Assembly: GCF_000308575.1 (NCBI RefSeq)
Contig: NZ_BAFZ01000116.1
Coordinates: 1-64,000, forward strand
Reading direction: 5' to 3'
Length of the DNA stretch: 64,000 nucleotides
Origin: Nocardia exalbida NBRC 100660
GTDB taxonomy: Bacteria; Actinomycetota; Actinomycetes; Mycobacteriales; Mycobacteriaceae
The notes beneath the pieces are model-generated. The model was not told the origin of the DNA and did no database searches. It saw nothing but the letters and a program-made list of their open reading frames with translations. This document shows positions 53,139 through 60,822 of this stretch, piece after piece. How positions within the stretch are numbered: position 1 is the stretch's first letter; the number at the start of each line of letters is the position of its first letter. The position numbers were made by a program, and so were the translations under genes.

Positions 53139-54008
53139 ATGGCTACTGCAGCGCAATGGATCGAGGGCGCGCGACCCCGCACCCTGCCGAACGCGATCGC
53201 CCCGGTGCTCGCCGGAACCGGAGCCGCCGCGTCCGTCGACGGTGCGGTGTGGTGGAAAGCGATTCTCGCGCTGCTCGTTTCCCTGGCGCTGATCATCGGC
53301 GTGAACTACGCCAACGACTACTCCGACGGCGTCCGCGGCACCGACGACATCCGGGTCGGCCCGTTGCGCCTGGTCGGGCAGAAACTGGCCTCGCCAGGCG
53401 CGGTGAAGACGGCCGCGATCGTCAGCCTGGTCATCGGCGCCGTCTTCGGCTTGGTGCTGGTGTTCACCAGCGCGTGGTGGCTGCTGCTCATCGGCGCGGC
53501 CTGCCTGGCCGGGGCTTGGTACTACACCGGTGGCAGCAACCCGTACGGCTACAGCGGATTCGGCGAAGTGGCGGTGTTCGTCTTCTTCGGCCTGGTCGCG
53601 GTGCTCGGCACCCAGTTCGTGCAGGCGGACCGGATCGACTGGGTGGGCGCGCTGCTCGCGGTCGCGGTGGGCGCGTTCTCCAGCGCCGTGCTCGTCGCGA
53701 ACAACCTGCGCGACATTCCCACCGACACCGAGTCCGGGAAGGTCACGCTCGCGGTGAAACTCGGCGACCCGCGCACCCGCACGCTGCACCTCGCATTGCT
53801 CGCCGTGCCGTTCCTCGTGACGTTGGCGCTGGTCGCCCGCACACCGTGGGCACTGGCCGGCTTGATCGCGATCCCGCTCGCGGTGCGCGCCAACGCGCCG
53901 GTGCGCGGCGGCAAGGGCGGCCTGGAACTGATTCCCGCGCTGCGGGATTCCGGACTGGCCCTGCTGGTCTGGTCGGCGGTCACCGCGCTCGCGGTCGGGC
54001 TGGGCTAG
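53139..54008 (+). CDS. menA: 1,4-dihydroxy-2-naphthoate polyprenyltransferase
   Basis: 289-residue integral membrane prenyltransferase from ATG 53139 (MATAAQWIEGARPRTLPNAI). First Asp motif NYANDYSDGVRGTDD, second VANNLRDIPTDTESGKVTLA, about eight to nine membrane helices. Joins DHNA to the polyprenyl chain. TATGCT 6 nt upstream predicts leaderless mRNA; an upstream GTG at 53109 is less likely. Confidence 0.95.
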   Translation: MATAAQWIEGARPRTLPNAIAPVLAGTGAAASVDGAVWWKAILALLVSLALIIGVNYANDYSDGVRGTDDIRVGPLRLVGQKLASPGAVKTAAIVSLVIGAVFGLVLVFTSAWWLLLIGAACLAGAWYYTGGSNPYGYSGFGEVAVFVFFGLVAVLGTQFVQADRIDWVGALLAVAVGAFSSAVLVANNLRDIPTDTESGKVTLAVKLGDPRTRTLHLALLAVPFLVTLALVARTPWALAGLIAIPLAVRANAPVRGGKGGLELIPALRDSGLALLVWSAVTALAVGLG

Positions 54009-54064
54009 CGCGCGTGCCGACCGACGCGGCCCGGTGACGAGTTCCGCACGAGCGGCGTGGCGGA

Positions 54065-54448
54065 CTAGTCCTCGTCCGGCACCAGGATGCCCAGCACCCA
54101 GTTCACGATCGAGACGATGATGCCGCCGATCACCGCGGCCCAGAAACCTTCGACGCGCAGGCCGTAATCGGTGAACGCTTCGGTGATCTCGGCGGTCAGC
54201 CACAGCATGAACGCGTTGATCACGAGCAGGAACAGGCCGAGCGTCACGATCACCAGTGGCAGTGACAGCAACTTCACGATCGGCTTGACCAGCGCGTTCA
54301 CCACCGTGAACACCGCGGCCACCGCGAGGACGACCGCGATCTTGGCGCCGTTGCCGCCTTCGGGAGCGAGGATGTCGATCTTGTCGACCCAAAAGGCGGC
54401 CAGCCAGATGGCCACCGCGTTGATGATCAACCGAATCACGAGCTGCAT
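54065..54448 (-). CDS. Phage-holin-family small membrane protein
   Basis: 127 residues with four membrane segments (IRLIINAVAIWLAAFWV; KIAVVLAVAAVFTVVNALV; LLSLPLVIVTLGLFLLVINA; GFWAAVIGGIIVSIVNWVLG) and the PLVIVTLGLFLLVINAFMLW motif of the mycobacterial four-TM holin-like family. No prophage is nearby; such genes are chromosomal housekeeping genes of unknown role. Confidence 0.85.
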   Translation of the reverse strand: MQLVIRLIINAVAIWLAAFWVDKIDILAPEGGNGAKIAVVLAVAAVFTVVNALVKPIVKLLSLPLVIVTLGLFLLVINAFMLWLTAEITEAFTDYGLRVEGFWAAVIGGIIVSIVNWVLGILVPDED

Positions 54449-54470
54449 GGCCCAATGCTAGGCCCAGGGT

Positions 54471-54518
54471 GCGGACATGCGCCGCTGGAAGACATGAACT
54501 CCGCCTGCGCATGTCCGC
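54471..54518 (-). terminator. Putative terminator after the Clp N-domain gene
   Basis: Perfect 12-bp inverted repeat (54471-54482, 54507-54518) with a 24-nt loop just past the stop at 54523. Confidence 0.5.
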
Positions 54519-54522
54519 GGGC

Positions 54523-55104
54523 TCAGGCGGCACGGTCGAGCAGGGCGTGCACCTTGGGGCGCAACTCCTTGATCACGGTGGGCCCGCCGAACAGGCGCAC
54601 CGTCGTCTCGTTGGGGGCACGCAGGATGCCGAGCAGCATGTGCCCGGATTCGATGCTCTTGTCCTTGCGGCCGAGCGCCTCCCGCAGGGATAGCTCGAGC
54701 ACTTTCTTCGCTTCCCTGGTGAACGGGATGTGCCCGTAGTACCCGCCGCGACCCCACGGGAACGACCCACGTCGCGGATCCGGCGCGGCGCGGTCGAGCG
54801 CGTCCTCACCGAAATGCGCCTCCAGTGACTCCCGGACGGCGTCCAGATCGATGCCGATGGACCGCAGTGCCTCGGCGTCCTCGGGTCCGAGGGGAACCCC
54901 GTTGCCCTGCTCGGCCAGCGCGCGGCGCACGCCGTCGCGCGTGAGTCCCGCCTCCGCGAGCAACGCTGCCAACTCCGGCTCGGCTTGGCCGAGCAATCCG
55001 AGCAACACGTGTTCGACCTCGATATTCGACGCGCGGAGTTCGCGCGCGTCCTCCTGGGCGACGACGATCGCCGTGCGCGCCGACCTGCTGAACCGTTCGA
55101 ACAT
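54523..55104 (-). CDS. Clp N-domain protein (no AAA+ module)
   Basis: 193 residues: two Clp N-terminal repeats (FERFSRSARTAIVVAQEDAR; NIEVEHVLLGLLGQAEPELA and FTREAKKVLELSLREALGRK; ESGHMLLGILRAP) and a Gly/Arg/Tyr linker; no Walker motifs. May deliver or sense substrates for a Clp protease. Its ATG overlaps the stop of the HTH gene upstream by one base, so the two are an operon. Confidence 0.9.
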   Translation of the reverse strand: MFERFSRSARTAIVVAQEDARELRASNIEVEHVLLGLLGQAEPELAALLAEAGLTRDGVRRALAEQGNGVPLGPEDAEALRSIGIDLDAVRESLEAHFGEDALDRAAPDPRRGSFPWGRGGYYGHIPFTREAKKVLELSLREALGRKDKSIESGHMLLGILRAPNETTVRLFGGPTVIKELRPKVHALLDRAA

Positions 55105-55325
55105 CAGCGGCTCCTGCCTTTCCGGTTGTATTTCTGATGGACCGCCTGCTTGCTCACCTCGAGCGCTTCCGCGATCGCCTGCCAGGACCAGCCCTGGGCG
55201 CGGGCGTTGGCCACCTGGATCGCTTCGAGACGTTCGAGCAGCCTGCGTAGCGCGAGCACCGCGCGCAGCCCGACCTTGGGATCGGGGCTGCCCGCGGCGG
55301 CCGCCAGGGTGGTTGCTTCTGTCAT
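55104..55325 (-). CDS. Small HTH protein, probable autoregulator
   Basis: 73 residues. C-terminal helix-turn-helix WSWQAIAEALEVSKQAVHQK. Directly upstream are two matching operators overlapping its promoter, so it probably represses its own two-gene operon with the Clp N-domain gene. Confidence 0.87.
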   Translation of the reverse strand: MTEATTLAAAAGSPDPKVGLRAVLALRRLLERLEAIQVANARAQGWSWQAIAEALEVSKQAVHQKYNRKGRSR

Positions 55326-55328
55326 GTC

Positions 55329-55373
55329 GTCAATTTTTATTGACGCTTGCGCGCGATGTCAACAAAAATTGAC
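55329..55373 (-). promoter_or_regulatory. Twin operators overlapping the HTH/Clp N-domain promoter
   Basis: GTCAATTTTTATTGAC (55329-55344) and GTCAACAAAAATTGAC (55358-55373) are near-identical in opposite orientation, 29 bp centre to centre. On the minus strand the distal site supplies TTGACA (-35) and 17 nt later the proximal site supplies TAAAAA (-10). The start of transcription would fall at or within a few bases of the ATG (55325), so the mRNA is probably leaderless. Confidence 0.75.
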
Positions 55374-55449
55374 ACGCGAAGGCATGGCAGAGCCCGATTC
55401 CACGCTCGGCGAACAAGAAGGCTTCGCGCTCAGGCGAGGCCTGAACCGA

Positions 55450-56535
55450 TCAGGCGTCCCAGATTCCGGTCGCCACGAACTTCTCCAGGACCGCGGTGGG
55501 CTCGGCGAGATCCAGCCCTTGGGCCGCGACCCACGCATCGTCGAAATACGTTCCGGCATAGCGGTCCCCGCCGTCACACAGCAGGGTGACGACGCTGCCG
55601 CCGCGCCCGTCGGCGAGCATCTCGGCGATCAGGGCGAACACGCCCCACAGGTTGGTCCCGGTCGATCCGCCGACCCGGCGGCCCAGCCGCGCGCTGGCGA
55701 ACCTGGCCGCCGCTATGGACGCCGCGTCGGGCACCTCGAACATGCGGTCCACCACTTGGCCGACGAACGAGGGCTCCACCCGTGGGCGGCCGATGCCTTC
55801 GATCCGCGAGGACATGCCGGTCTGATAGCCCGCGTCCCGCGTCTCGTAACCGCCGTAGAAAGCGGAGTTCTCCGGATCGACCACGGCCAGCTTCGTCGCA
55901 TGCCTGCGATACCGGATGTAGCGGCCGATCGTGGCGCTGGTGCCGCCCGTGCCCGCGCCGACCACGATCCATTCCGGCACCGGATCGGCCTCCAACGCCA
56001 TCTGCTGGAAGATCGACTCGGCGATGTTGTTGTTGCCGCGCCAGTCGGTGGCGCGCTCGGCGTGGGTGAACTGGTCCATGTAGTGACCGCCGCATTCGGC
56101 CGCCAGCCGCGCCGCCTCGGTGTACATGTCCGGCGGGCGCCGCACGAAATGGCAGCGACCGCCCTGCGCCTCGATCAGCGCGATCTTCTGCGGGGAGGTG
56201 CTCGCGGGCATCACCGCCACGAAGTCCAAGCCGAGTAGGTTCGCGAAGTACGCCTCGCTGACCGCGGTCGAACCGGAGGACGCCTCCACCACGGTCGTCC
56301 CCTCGGTGACCCAGCCGTTGCAGATGGCGTACAGGAACAGCGAGCGGGCCAGGCGGTGCTTGAGGCTGCCGGTGATGTGCGTGGACTCGTCCTTGAGGTA
56401 GAGCTGGACGTTCCACCCGGCGGGTAGCGGGTAGCGCAGCAAGTGGGTATCCGCGCTGCGCTGGGAGTCGGCATCGATCAACCGCACCGCGTTGTCGACC
56501 CAGTCGCGCGGCGCGGTGTGATCGCAGGACTTCAC
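55450..56535 (-). CDS. PLP-dependent cysteine synthase-family protein, Cds1 type
   Basis: 361 residues. Fold type II PLP enzyme: Lys in STHITGSLKHRLARSLF, EASSGSTAVSEAYFANLLG, phosphate loop GAGTGGTSATIGRYIRYRRH, C-terminal VVTLLCDGGDRYAGTYFDD. Resembles mycobacterial Cds1 (L-cysteine desulfhydrase) more than CysK/CysM by length and motifs. Start overlaps the stop of DUF4229-like gene by 4 nt. Confidence 0.87.
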   Translation of the reverse strand: MKSCDHTAPRDWVDNAVRLIDADSQRSADTHLLRYPLPAGWNVQLYLKDESTHITGSLKHRLARSLFLYAICNGWVTEGTTVVEASSGSTAVSEAYFANLLGLDFVAVMPASTSPQKIALIEAQGGRCHFVRRPPDMYTEAARLAAECGGHYMDQFTHAERATDWRGNNNIAESIFQQMALEADPVPEWIVVGAGTGGTSATIGRYIRYRRHATKLAVVDPENSAFYGGYETRDAGYQTGMSSRIEGIGRPRVEPSFVGQVVDRMFEVPDAASIAAARFASARLGRRVGGSTGTNLWGVFALIAEMLADGRGGSVVTLLCDGGDRYAGTYFDDAWVAAQGLDLAEPTAVLEKFVATGIWDA

Positions 56536-56894
56536 GAAGACGTCCCCGACTCCGGCGGGGTGGGCGGTTCGTCGCCGCGCAACCGCGCCCGTAGCTCGGC
56601 CTTGTCGCGGCGCCTGCGCTCGTCGACCACGGCGATGTCCTCGTTGACCTTGGCCCGCAGCCGCTTGAACAGGGCCAGCGACAGCGGCATCGCGATGATG
56701 AGCGCGAACAGGGCCGCGACCACCAACGGAATGTCCACCGACACCAGTCGCGCGGCCAGCACGATCACCGCGGTCAGCACTACCACGAGACCCAACCTGG
56801 CGACGGTGTACAGGGCCAGATTGCGGGCCAGCCGACGACCTGCGCCAGCCGTTTGCTGTCCGGAAGCACCTTTTGGTGGAGTTGCGTCACGCAC
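56532..56894 (-). CDS. DUF4229-like membrane protein
   Basis: 120 residues from GTG 56894 (VRDATPPKGASG). Two membrane segments (YTVARLGLVVVLTAVIVLAA; PLVVAALFALIIAMPLSLAL) and a charged C-terminal tail (DERRRRDKAELRARLRGDEP). Function unknown. Confidence 0.82.
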   Translation of the reverse strand: MRDATPPKGASGQQTAGAGRRLARNLALYTVARLGLVVVLTAVIVLAARLVSVDIPLVVAALFALIIAMPLSLALFKRLRAKVNEDIAVVDERRRRDKAELRARLRGDEPPTPPESGTSS

Positions 56895-57078
56895 ATCCCT
56901 CAGCCTATGCGAAGCTGTTGCCCGCCCCCGGTGCACGCCCAATGCCGGGGGTGGGGCGCACATCCGATTTGTCTATTACCTCCCCTTTACCAACTGTAGG
57001 TGGTTCGAGTACCTAGGGGTTTCAGTGCGACGATGGCGCCATCTGATGAGGGAACTGTCGAGAACGGAGAGGTTTGCT

Positions 57079-57288
57079 ATGACTGCGATCACCGTCGGCG
57101 GCCAGGACACCCTGCTGACTCCGGGCCAGGTTGCTGCCCTGTTCCACGTCGACCCCAAGACCGTGACGCGCTGGGCCCACGCCGGGCGCCTCGGGTCGTT
57201 GCGCACACCGGGCGGACATCGCCGGTTTCGCGAATCGGAAGTACTCCAGCTGCTCAAGTCGCTGACCACCGAGGCGACCGCACGCTGA
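57079..57288 (+). CDS. bldC: BldC-type MerR-like DNA-binding protein
   Basis: 69 residues from ATG 57079 with GGAGAGG upstream. LLTPGQVAALFHVDPKTVTR, WAHAGRLGSLRTPGGHRRFR: the BldC winged helix. In Streptomyces it delays sporulation; in mycobacteria-like relatives the role is unclear. The gap 56895-57078 holds its promoter region; no gene seen. Confidence 0.93.
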   Translation: MTAITVGGQDTLLTPGQVAALFHVDPKTVTRWAHAGRLGSLRTPGGHRRFRESEVLQLLKSLTTEATAR

Positions 57289-57406
57289 TCGCAGGGCACG
57301 CGGGCCCGTCGTGCTCGGGTCCGCGCTCGCCCGTAGACCATTTTCTGCGTCTGCGGTGTGCGGGAGTCACCTCCGCGACTACCCTCGTAATCAGGAGGTG
57401 AGCGAC

Positions 57407-57613
57407 GTGACGTACCTGTTGGCACTCATCGCGGTGGTGGCAATAGCGGTGTTGTGCTGGAAGGCGTTCGGCCCCGAGCGGACTGGACCCATTGCCCCGC
57501 AGACCCGTTCACCACAGCGCAAGCGCGTCATCGGACCCGACGACGACCCGGAGTTCCTCTGGCGACTATCTCGCCAGCACCGCGACGGCGAGTCCGGTTC
57601 CGCCGAGCGCTGA
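57407..57613 (+). CDS. Small single-TM hypothetical protein
   Basis: 68 residues from GTG 57407 with AGGAGG 8 nt upstream. One N-terminal membrane helix (TYLLALIAVVAIAVLCWKAF) and a charged cytoplasmic tail (DDDPEFLWRLSRQHRDGE). No family recognised. Confidence 0.72.
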   Translation: MTYLLALIAVVAIAVLCWKAFGPERTGPIAPQTRSPQRKRVIGPDDDPEFLWRLSRQHRDGESGSAER

Positions 57614-57757
57614 TCGTTCGCAGTACCCGCGCGATAGCACGCGTCCAGGGATATCCGGCGTTCGCGCGTTCTCTTTGTTCCGCGTATCAACCGTGGCCGT
57701 CCGCCGGGGGAACTCCCTCTCCCTCGCCGGACACCACGGCGATCGACACCCCGGTCC

Positions 57758-57795
57758 GGGTGTGGCAGGCGCGCTGCGGTGCGCCTGCCACACCC
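57758..57795. terminator. Bidirectional terminator between convergent genes
   Basis: Perfect 15-bp inverted repeat (57758-57772, 57781-57795), 8-nt loop, between the small TM gene and the convergent secreted-protein gene. Confidence 0.8.
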
Positions 57796-57811
57796 GATCC
57801 GCGGGTACCGA

Positions 57812-58420
57812 TCAGGGTTCGCCGTTGACGACCGCCATCAGCGCGTCCATGAACGGCTGCCCGCCCTGGATGGCTCCGCCCGCGATCGCGCCGACGACCA
57901 AGCCGATCGGGCCGGTGATGATGCTGAAGAAGCCCAGGCCGATCAGGGCCCCGAGCAGTCCGCCGAGCAGCGCGCCGCCGACCACGCCGACGACGTTCTG
58001 GTTCAGTTCGGCGATGAGCCGGTTCATCGAGCTGATCGGCTGCATCTCGCCGATCTCCTTGGCATCCGCCTTCGGGGTGAGCGCGAGACGCCGTCCGCTG
58101 TCGGAGATTTCGTGCGCCACCGAGAGCTTGCTGCCGGAAACCTGGAAGGTCAGCGGCACTTCGGCGACCACGGCTCCGGTATCGGAGGTCAGCTTGATCT
58201 TGGTGCCGTCATCGACCACCGCGAAGGTGCCGTGCTCGACGGCGGTGCTGATGGCCCCGGTCTCGCGCGAGACCGTGGTGCGATAGTCCACCCCCTGCTC
58301 GACACCTGCTGTCGTGATCTCTCGATCCGGTTCTACGGGTTGCGCGTTCGCGGCCCCCGCCGTGATGCCCACTGCGGCAACCGCACCGAGCGTAATGGCG
58401 GCAATAGTGCCGAACTTCAT
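57812..58420 (-). CDS. Secreted protein with glycine-rich C-terminal hydrophobic region
   Basis: 202 residues from ATG 58420. Sec signal peptide with likely cleavage ANA|QPV. The middle is a beta-rich domain (DYRTTVSRETGAISTAVEHG; VPLTFQVSGSKLSVAHEISD); residues 140-190 form a Gly-rich hydrophobic stretch (GVVGGALLGGLLGALIGLGF) like glycine-zipper segments. I know similar secreted proteins in Nocardia but no function. Confidence 0.82.
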   Translation of the reverse strand: MKFGTIAAITLGAVAAVGITAGAANAQPVEPDREITTAGVEQGVDYRTTVSRETGAISTAVEHGTFAVVDDGTKIKLTSDTGAVVAEVPLTFQVSGSKLSVAHEISDSGRRLALTPKADAKEIGEMQPISSMNRLIAELNQNVVGVVGGALLGGLLGALIGLGFFSIITGPIGLVVGAIAGGAIQGGQPFMDALMAVVNGEP

Positions 58421-58728
58421 TCTGGAATTCCTTCTCACCGAGACACCGGCTCCGGAGGCCGGATGGCGTGTGACTGTACAGCGCCCGTGACTTGTTTCCA
58501 GATCTGGCGGTCGGCACACACGATCGAGCGGTTCGTTATCCGATTGTGATCACTATGGCTTCGGATGCGCGCACCCAGGTGAATTTCGGGGCGGATCACT
58601 ATGCCTGGGAAGCAAAACTCGACGCGGACGTGCCGCGTAGTGTAAGCATGGCGTGGTCTTCAATCCGCAAGATTCACAACTTCGAGTCGCTAGGTGGGTC
58701 GAAGGGTTCACAGCTCTGGAGGACGTAC

Positions 58729-59373
58729 GTGTCGCGCCAACGTGTCCGCGCCGGTATCACCCTGGCCGCCTTCATGGTCGGGACCGGACTGGCGGCCACC
58801 CTCGTGGTCGTCGCCGCGCTATCGATGTCCGGCCCCGCCGAGGAGCCGGCCGCAGCCGCCCAGACCGCCACCGCACCAACCACATCGACACCTCCGCCGA
58901 CGACCGAGGAACTGCCGACCACCACCGAGCCACTGCCGACCACCTCGGCGATGCGTGGCGCGTCGAACAAGAGCGCCACCAGCCTGCAGGTGAGCATCGG
59001 CGACTGCGTGCAGCTCGGCGGCGCAGGCGGGATCGACAAAACCGCTTGTGGCAGCCCTAACTCCGTCTACAAGGTCATCGAGAAGGCGCCCGCGAACGCC
59101 GCGTGCCCCACCGACGCCGACCACACCTACAACGAAACCCTGCACGGGGCGGCACAGGCCGCGCTGTGCCTGGACATCGACTGGGTAGTCGGCGGCTGCA
59201 TGGAACTGACCCCCGGCAATCCCAAGCGACTGGATTGCGCGGCCCCCGCCCCCGGCGCGGTCCGGGTGATCGACATCAAGCAGAACACCGTCGACGTCAA
59301 CGCCTGCGGCTCGGCCGACAGCGGAATCGTCTACCAGCAACGGCATTTCGTCGTCTGCGTCGCGCGGCTCTAG
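58729..59373 (+). CDS. LppU/SCO3897-like exported protein
   Basis: 214 residues from GTG 58729 with GGAGG 7 nt upstream; upstream in-frame starts add sequence with no homology. One membrane anchor (ITLAAFMVGTGLAATLVVVA), a Thr/Pro linker (TSTPPPTTEELPTTTEPLPT), then a Cys-rich domain with six or more Cys (IGDCVQLGG; KTACGSP; AACPTDAD; ALCLDIDW; FVVCVARL) like LppU. Anchor is not a lipobox. Confidence 0.82.
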   Translation: MSRQRVRAGITLAAFMVGTGLAATLVVVAALSMSGPAEEPAAAAQTATAPTTSTPPPTTEELPTTTEPLPTTSAMRGASNKSATSLQVSIGDCVQLGGAGGIDKTACGSPNSVYKVIEKAPANAACPTDADHTYNETLHGAAQAALCLDIDWVVGGCMELTPGNPKRLDCAAPAPGAVRVIDIKQNTVDVNACGSADSGIVYQQRHFVVCVARL

Positions 59374-60239
59374 ACCCACCCCGGCTGCCGTAACGCGGGC
59401 ATTCCCGTAGACGCTCGCACGGTCAGTTAACAGACATGCGAAGTCTCGTGTCTCGTAGGACGATGGACTCGTAGCGTTATCGGTTCCACTGTGGGATATT
59501 CAGCGCATTGCCGACCGAAGCTTTGCGCGCATCGCGAACCGAAGGCAATCCCGCGCAATTCGGCCACAAACTCTGAAAATGTTTTCCTCCAGATCGTTCC
59601 GGCACAAAGACGCCAATAAAAATTACAGTATTCCGGGAAATGACCATTCCGGGTACGCACCGGTACAGGTCGCGGCGTTCAGTGATCCCGATTGCCTCCC
59701 ACAGCTCGCCACCGCGGTCCCGGCAATGCCCTCGCAACCTGCACGGGCGGCGAGAACCTCGGCGGTGTAGACCGACGGCACCGTGGTGATCAGCGGAATG
59801 AGCTCGTCATCCGCCGCTTCCCGCACGAGATCGATATCGGCAGAGGACATCTGCCGAGGTCTGAGCCTCAAATCGCCTGCTGCTGCGTCCAATTCCGGTA
59901 CTCGACGTTTCCCGGCCGGCTCCGAGTTCCTCCGCACCAGAAGATGATCGCCGAGCGCGATCTCCACCACCAACGCAAATCGTTCGGTGGCACGTGTGCG
60001 CGAAACGCCCGAGGCATCGAGCCTGGTGAAGCTGCGTTTTCAACTATCGCGGATCGTCGATGACCCCTACCGCCGGATGACGGAACGGAAGCCCACCTCG
60101 GGGGAATCGGCTTACCGCAAGGGGTGGGTGGCCGTGCACCCTTGGTGTCCTTTCGGCGCATTCCCGTGTCCATGAGGCTGGACAGCGTCATCACGACAGC
60201 GGGACCGCCCCGCCACACGAACACCGAGGAGCACACCAC
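59374..60239. other. Gene-poor stretch with gene remnant
   Basis: About 870 bp with no intact gene. 59480-59660 is clearly more AT-rich than its surroundings. The only sequence resembling a protein family is the truncated acetyltransferase-like frame at 59623-59973. Confidence 0.5.
59623..59973 (-). pseudogene. Possible truncated GNAT acetyltransferase remnant
   Basis: The frame includes DLRLRPRQMSSADIDLVREA then DDELIPLITTVPSVYT, which reads like the first 40 residues of a RimJ-type GNAT acetyltransferase. What follows (AEVLAARAGCEGIAGTAVAS) does not resemble the rest of the family and the frame ends soon after, so the acetyl-CoA site is missing. No ribosome site seen. Confidence 0.35.
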
Positions 60240-60524
60240 ATGATGCGAAACCAGCGCTCGACCCGCCGCACCCATCGGCTCGCCCGCGCTCTCGCGATCG
60301 CCGCCGCACCCGCCCTGCTCGGGATGGGCCTGGTGACGGCCGGTGTCGCCCAAGCCGGTCAGGACCAGAACCTGGCGAGCTGTTCCTGGCCCGATCCGGC
60401 GTGCGGCCCGCAGGCGAATCCGGCACCCGGCGGACAGACCAACCTGAACCCCGGCAGGAAACCCGACCACAACCCCGGCCCGCACCGGCCGCACGCCCGC
60501 ATCATCGGCGCAGCGGCCCTGTGA
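60240..60524 (+). CDS. Small secreted Pro/Asn/Gly-rich protein
   Basis: 94 residues from ATG 60240 (or 60243), GAGGAG upstream. Signal peptide ALAIAAAPALLGMGLVTAGV with cleavage near AQA|GQDQ; mature part about 50 residues with two Cys (ASCSWPDPACGPQ) and a Pro/Asn/His-rich tail (NLNPGRKPDHNPGPHRPHAR). No family recognised. Confidence 0.68.
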   Translation: MMRNQRSTRRTHRLARALAIAAAPALLGMGLVTAGVAQAGQDQNLASCSWPDPACGPQANPAPGGQTNLNPGRKPDHNPGPHRPHARIIGAAAL

Positions 60525-60590
60525 CCGATCGCGGTGCCGGCATGCGGCTGCGCACACTGGCGAGCCGCATCAATGTGCGAGCCGATCTCC

Positions 60591-60815
60591 TCAGTATTCG
60601 AGTTCGGCCCACGGAATGCTGATCGGGAACGGAAAGTCGAACTCGACGCCGTCCGGGTCCCGGTGGGTCCACTCGGCCGCGAGAATGTAGTTGGCGGTGC
60701 GAAGCGGGTGAACCCCGTCCGGAAGCTGCGCATGGCCGATGTCCAGACCGTAAGCGCGGACGGTGGCGATCGCGGCGTACCGGACGAGTCCGCCACCGAG
60801 CGCAGGAAGCGCGGG
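60591..60815 (-). pseudogene. Possible C-terminal gene remnant next to ccsB
   Basis: An open frame of 74 codons with no start codon lies between a stop at 60816-60818 and the TGA at 60591. The reading (YAAIATVRAYGLDIGHAQLP; VEFDFPFPISIPWAELEY) looks coding in composition and ends like a folded protein. The ending is somewhat like Uma2-type endonucleases, but that is weak. It abuts the ccsB stop. Confidence 0.35.
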
Positions 60816-60822
60816 TCAAGCC

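Noticed and set aside
54065..54448. Prophage signal from holin-like protein
   Set aside because: No other phage gene, integrase or attachment site nearby; the family is common on actinobacterial chromosomes.
49149..54533. 1794-codon reading of the SARP-type gene
   Set aside because: The extra N-terminal 680 codons run antisense through menA and the SRPBCC gene; SARP homology begins at about 52484.
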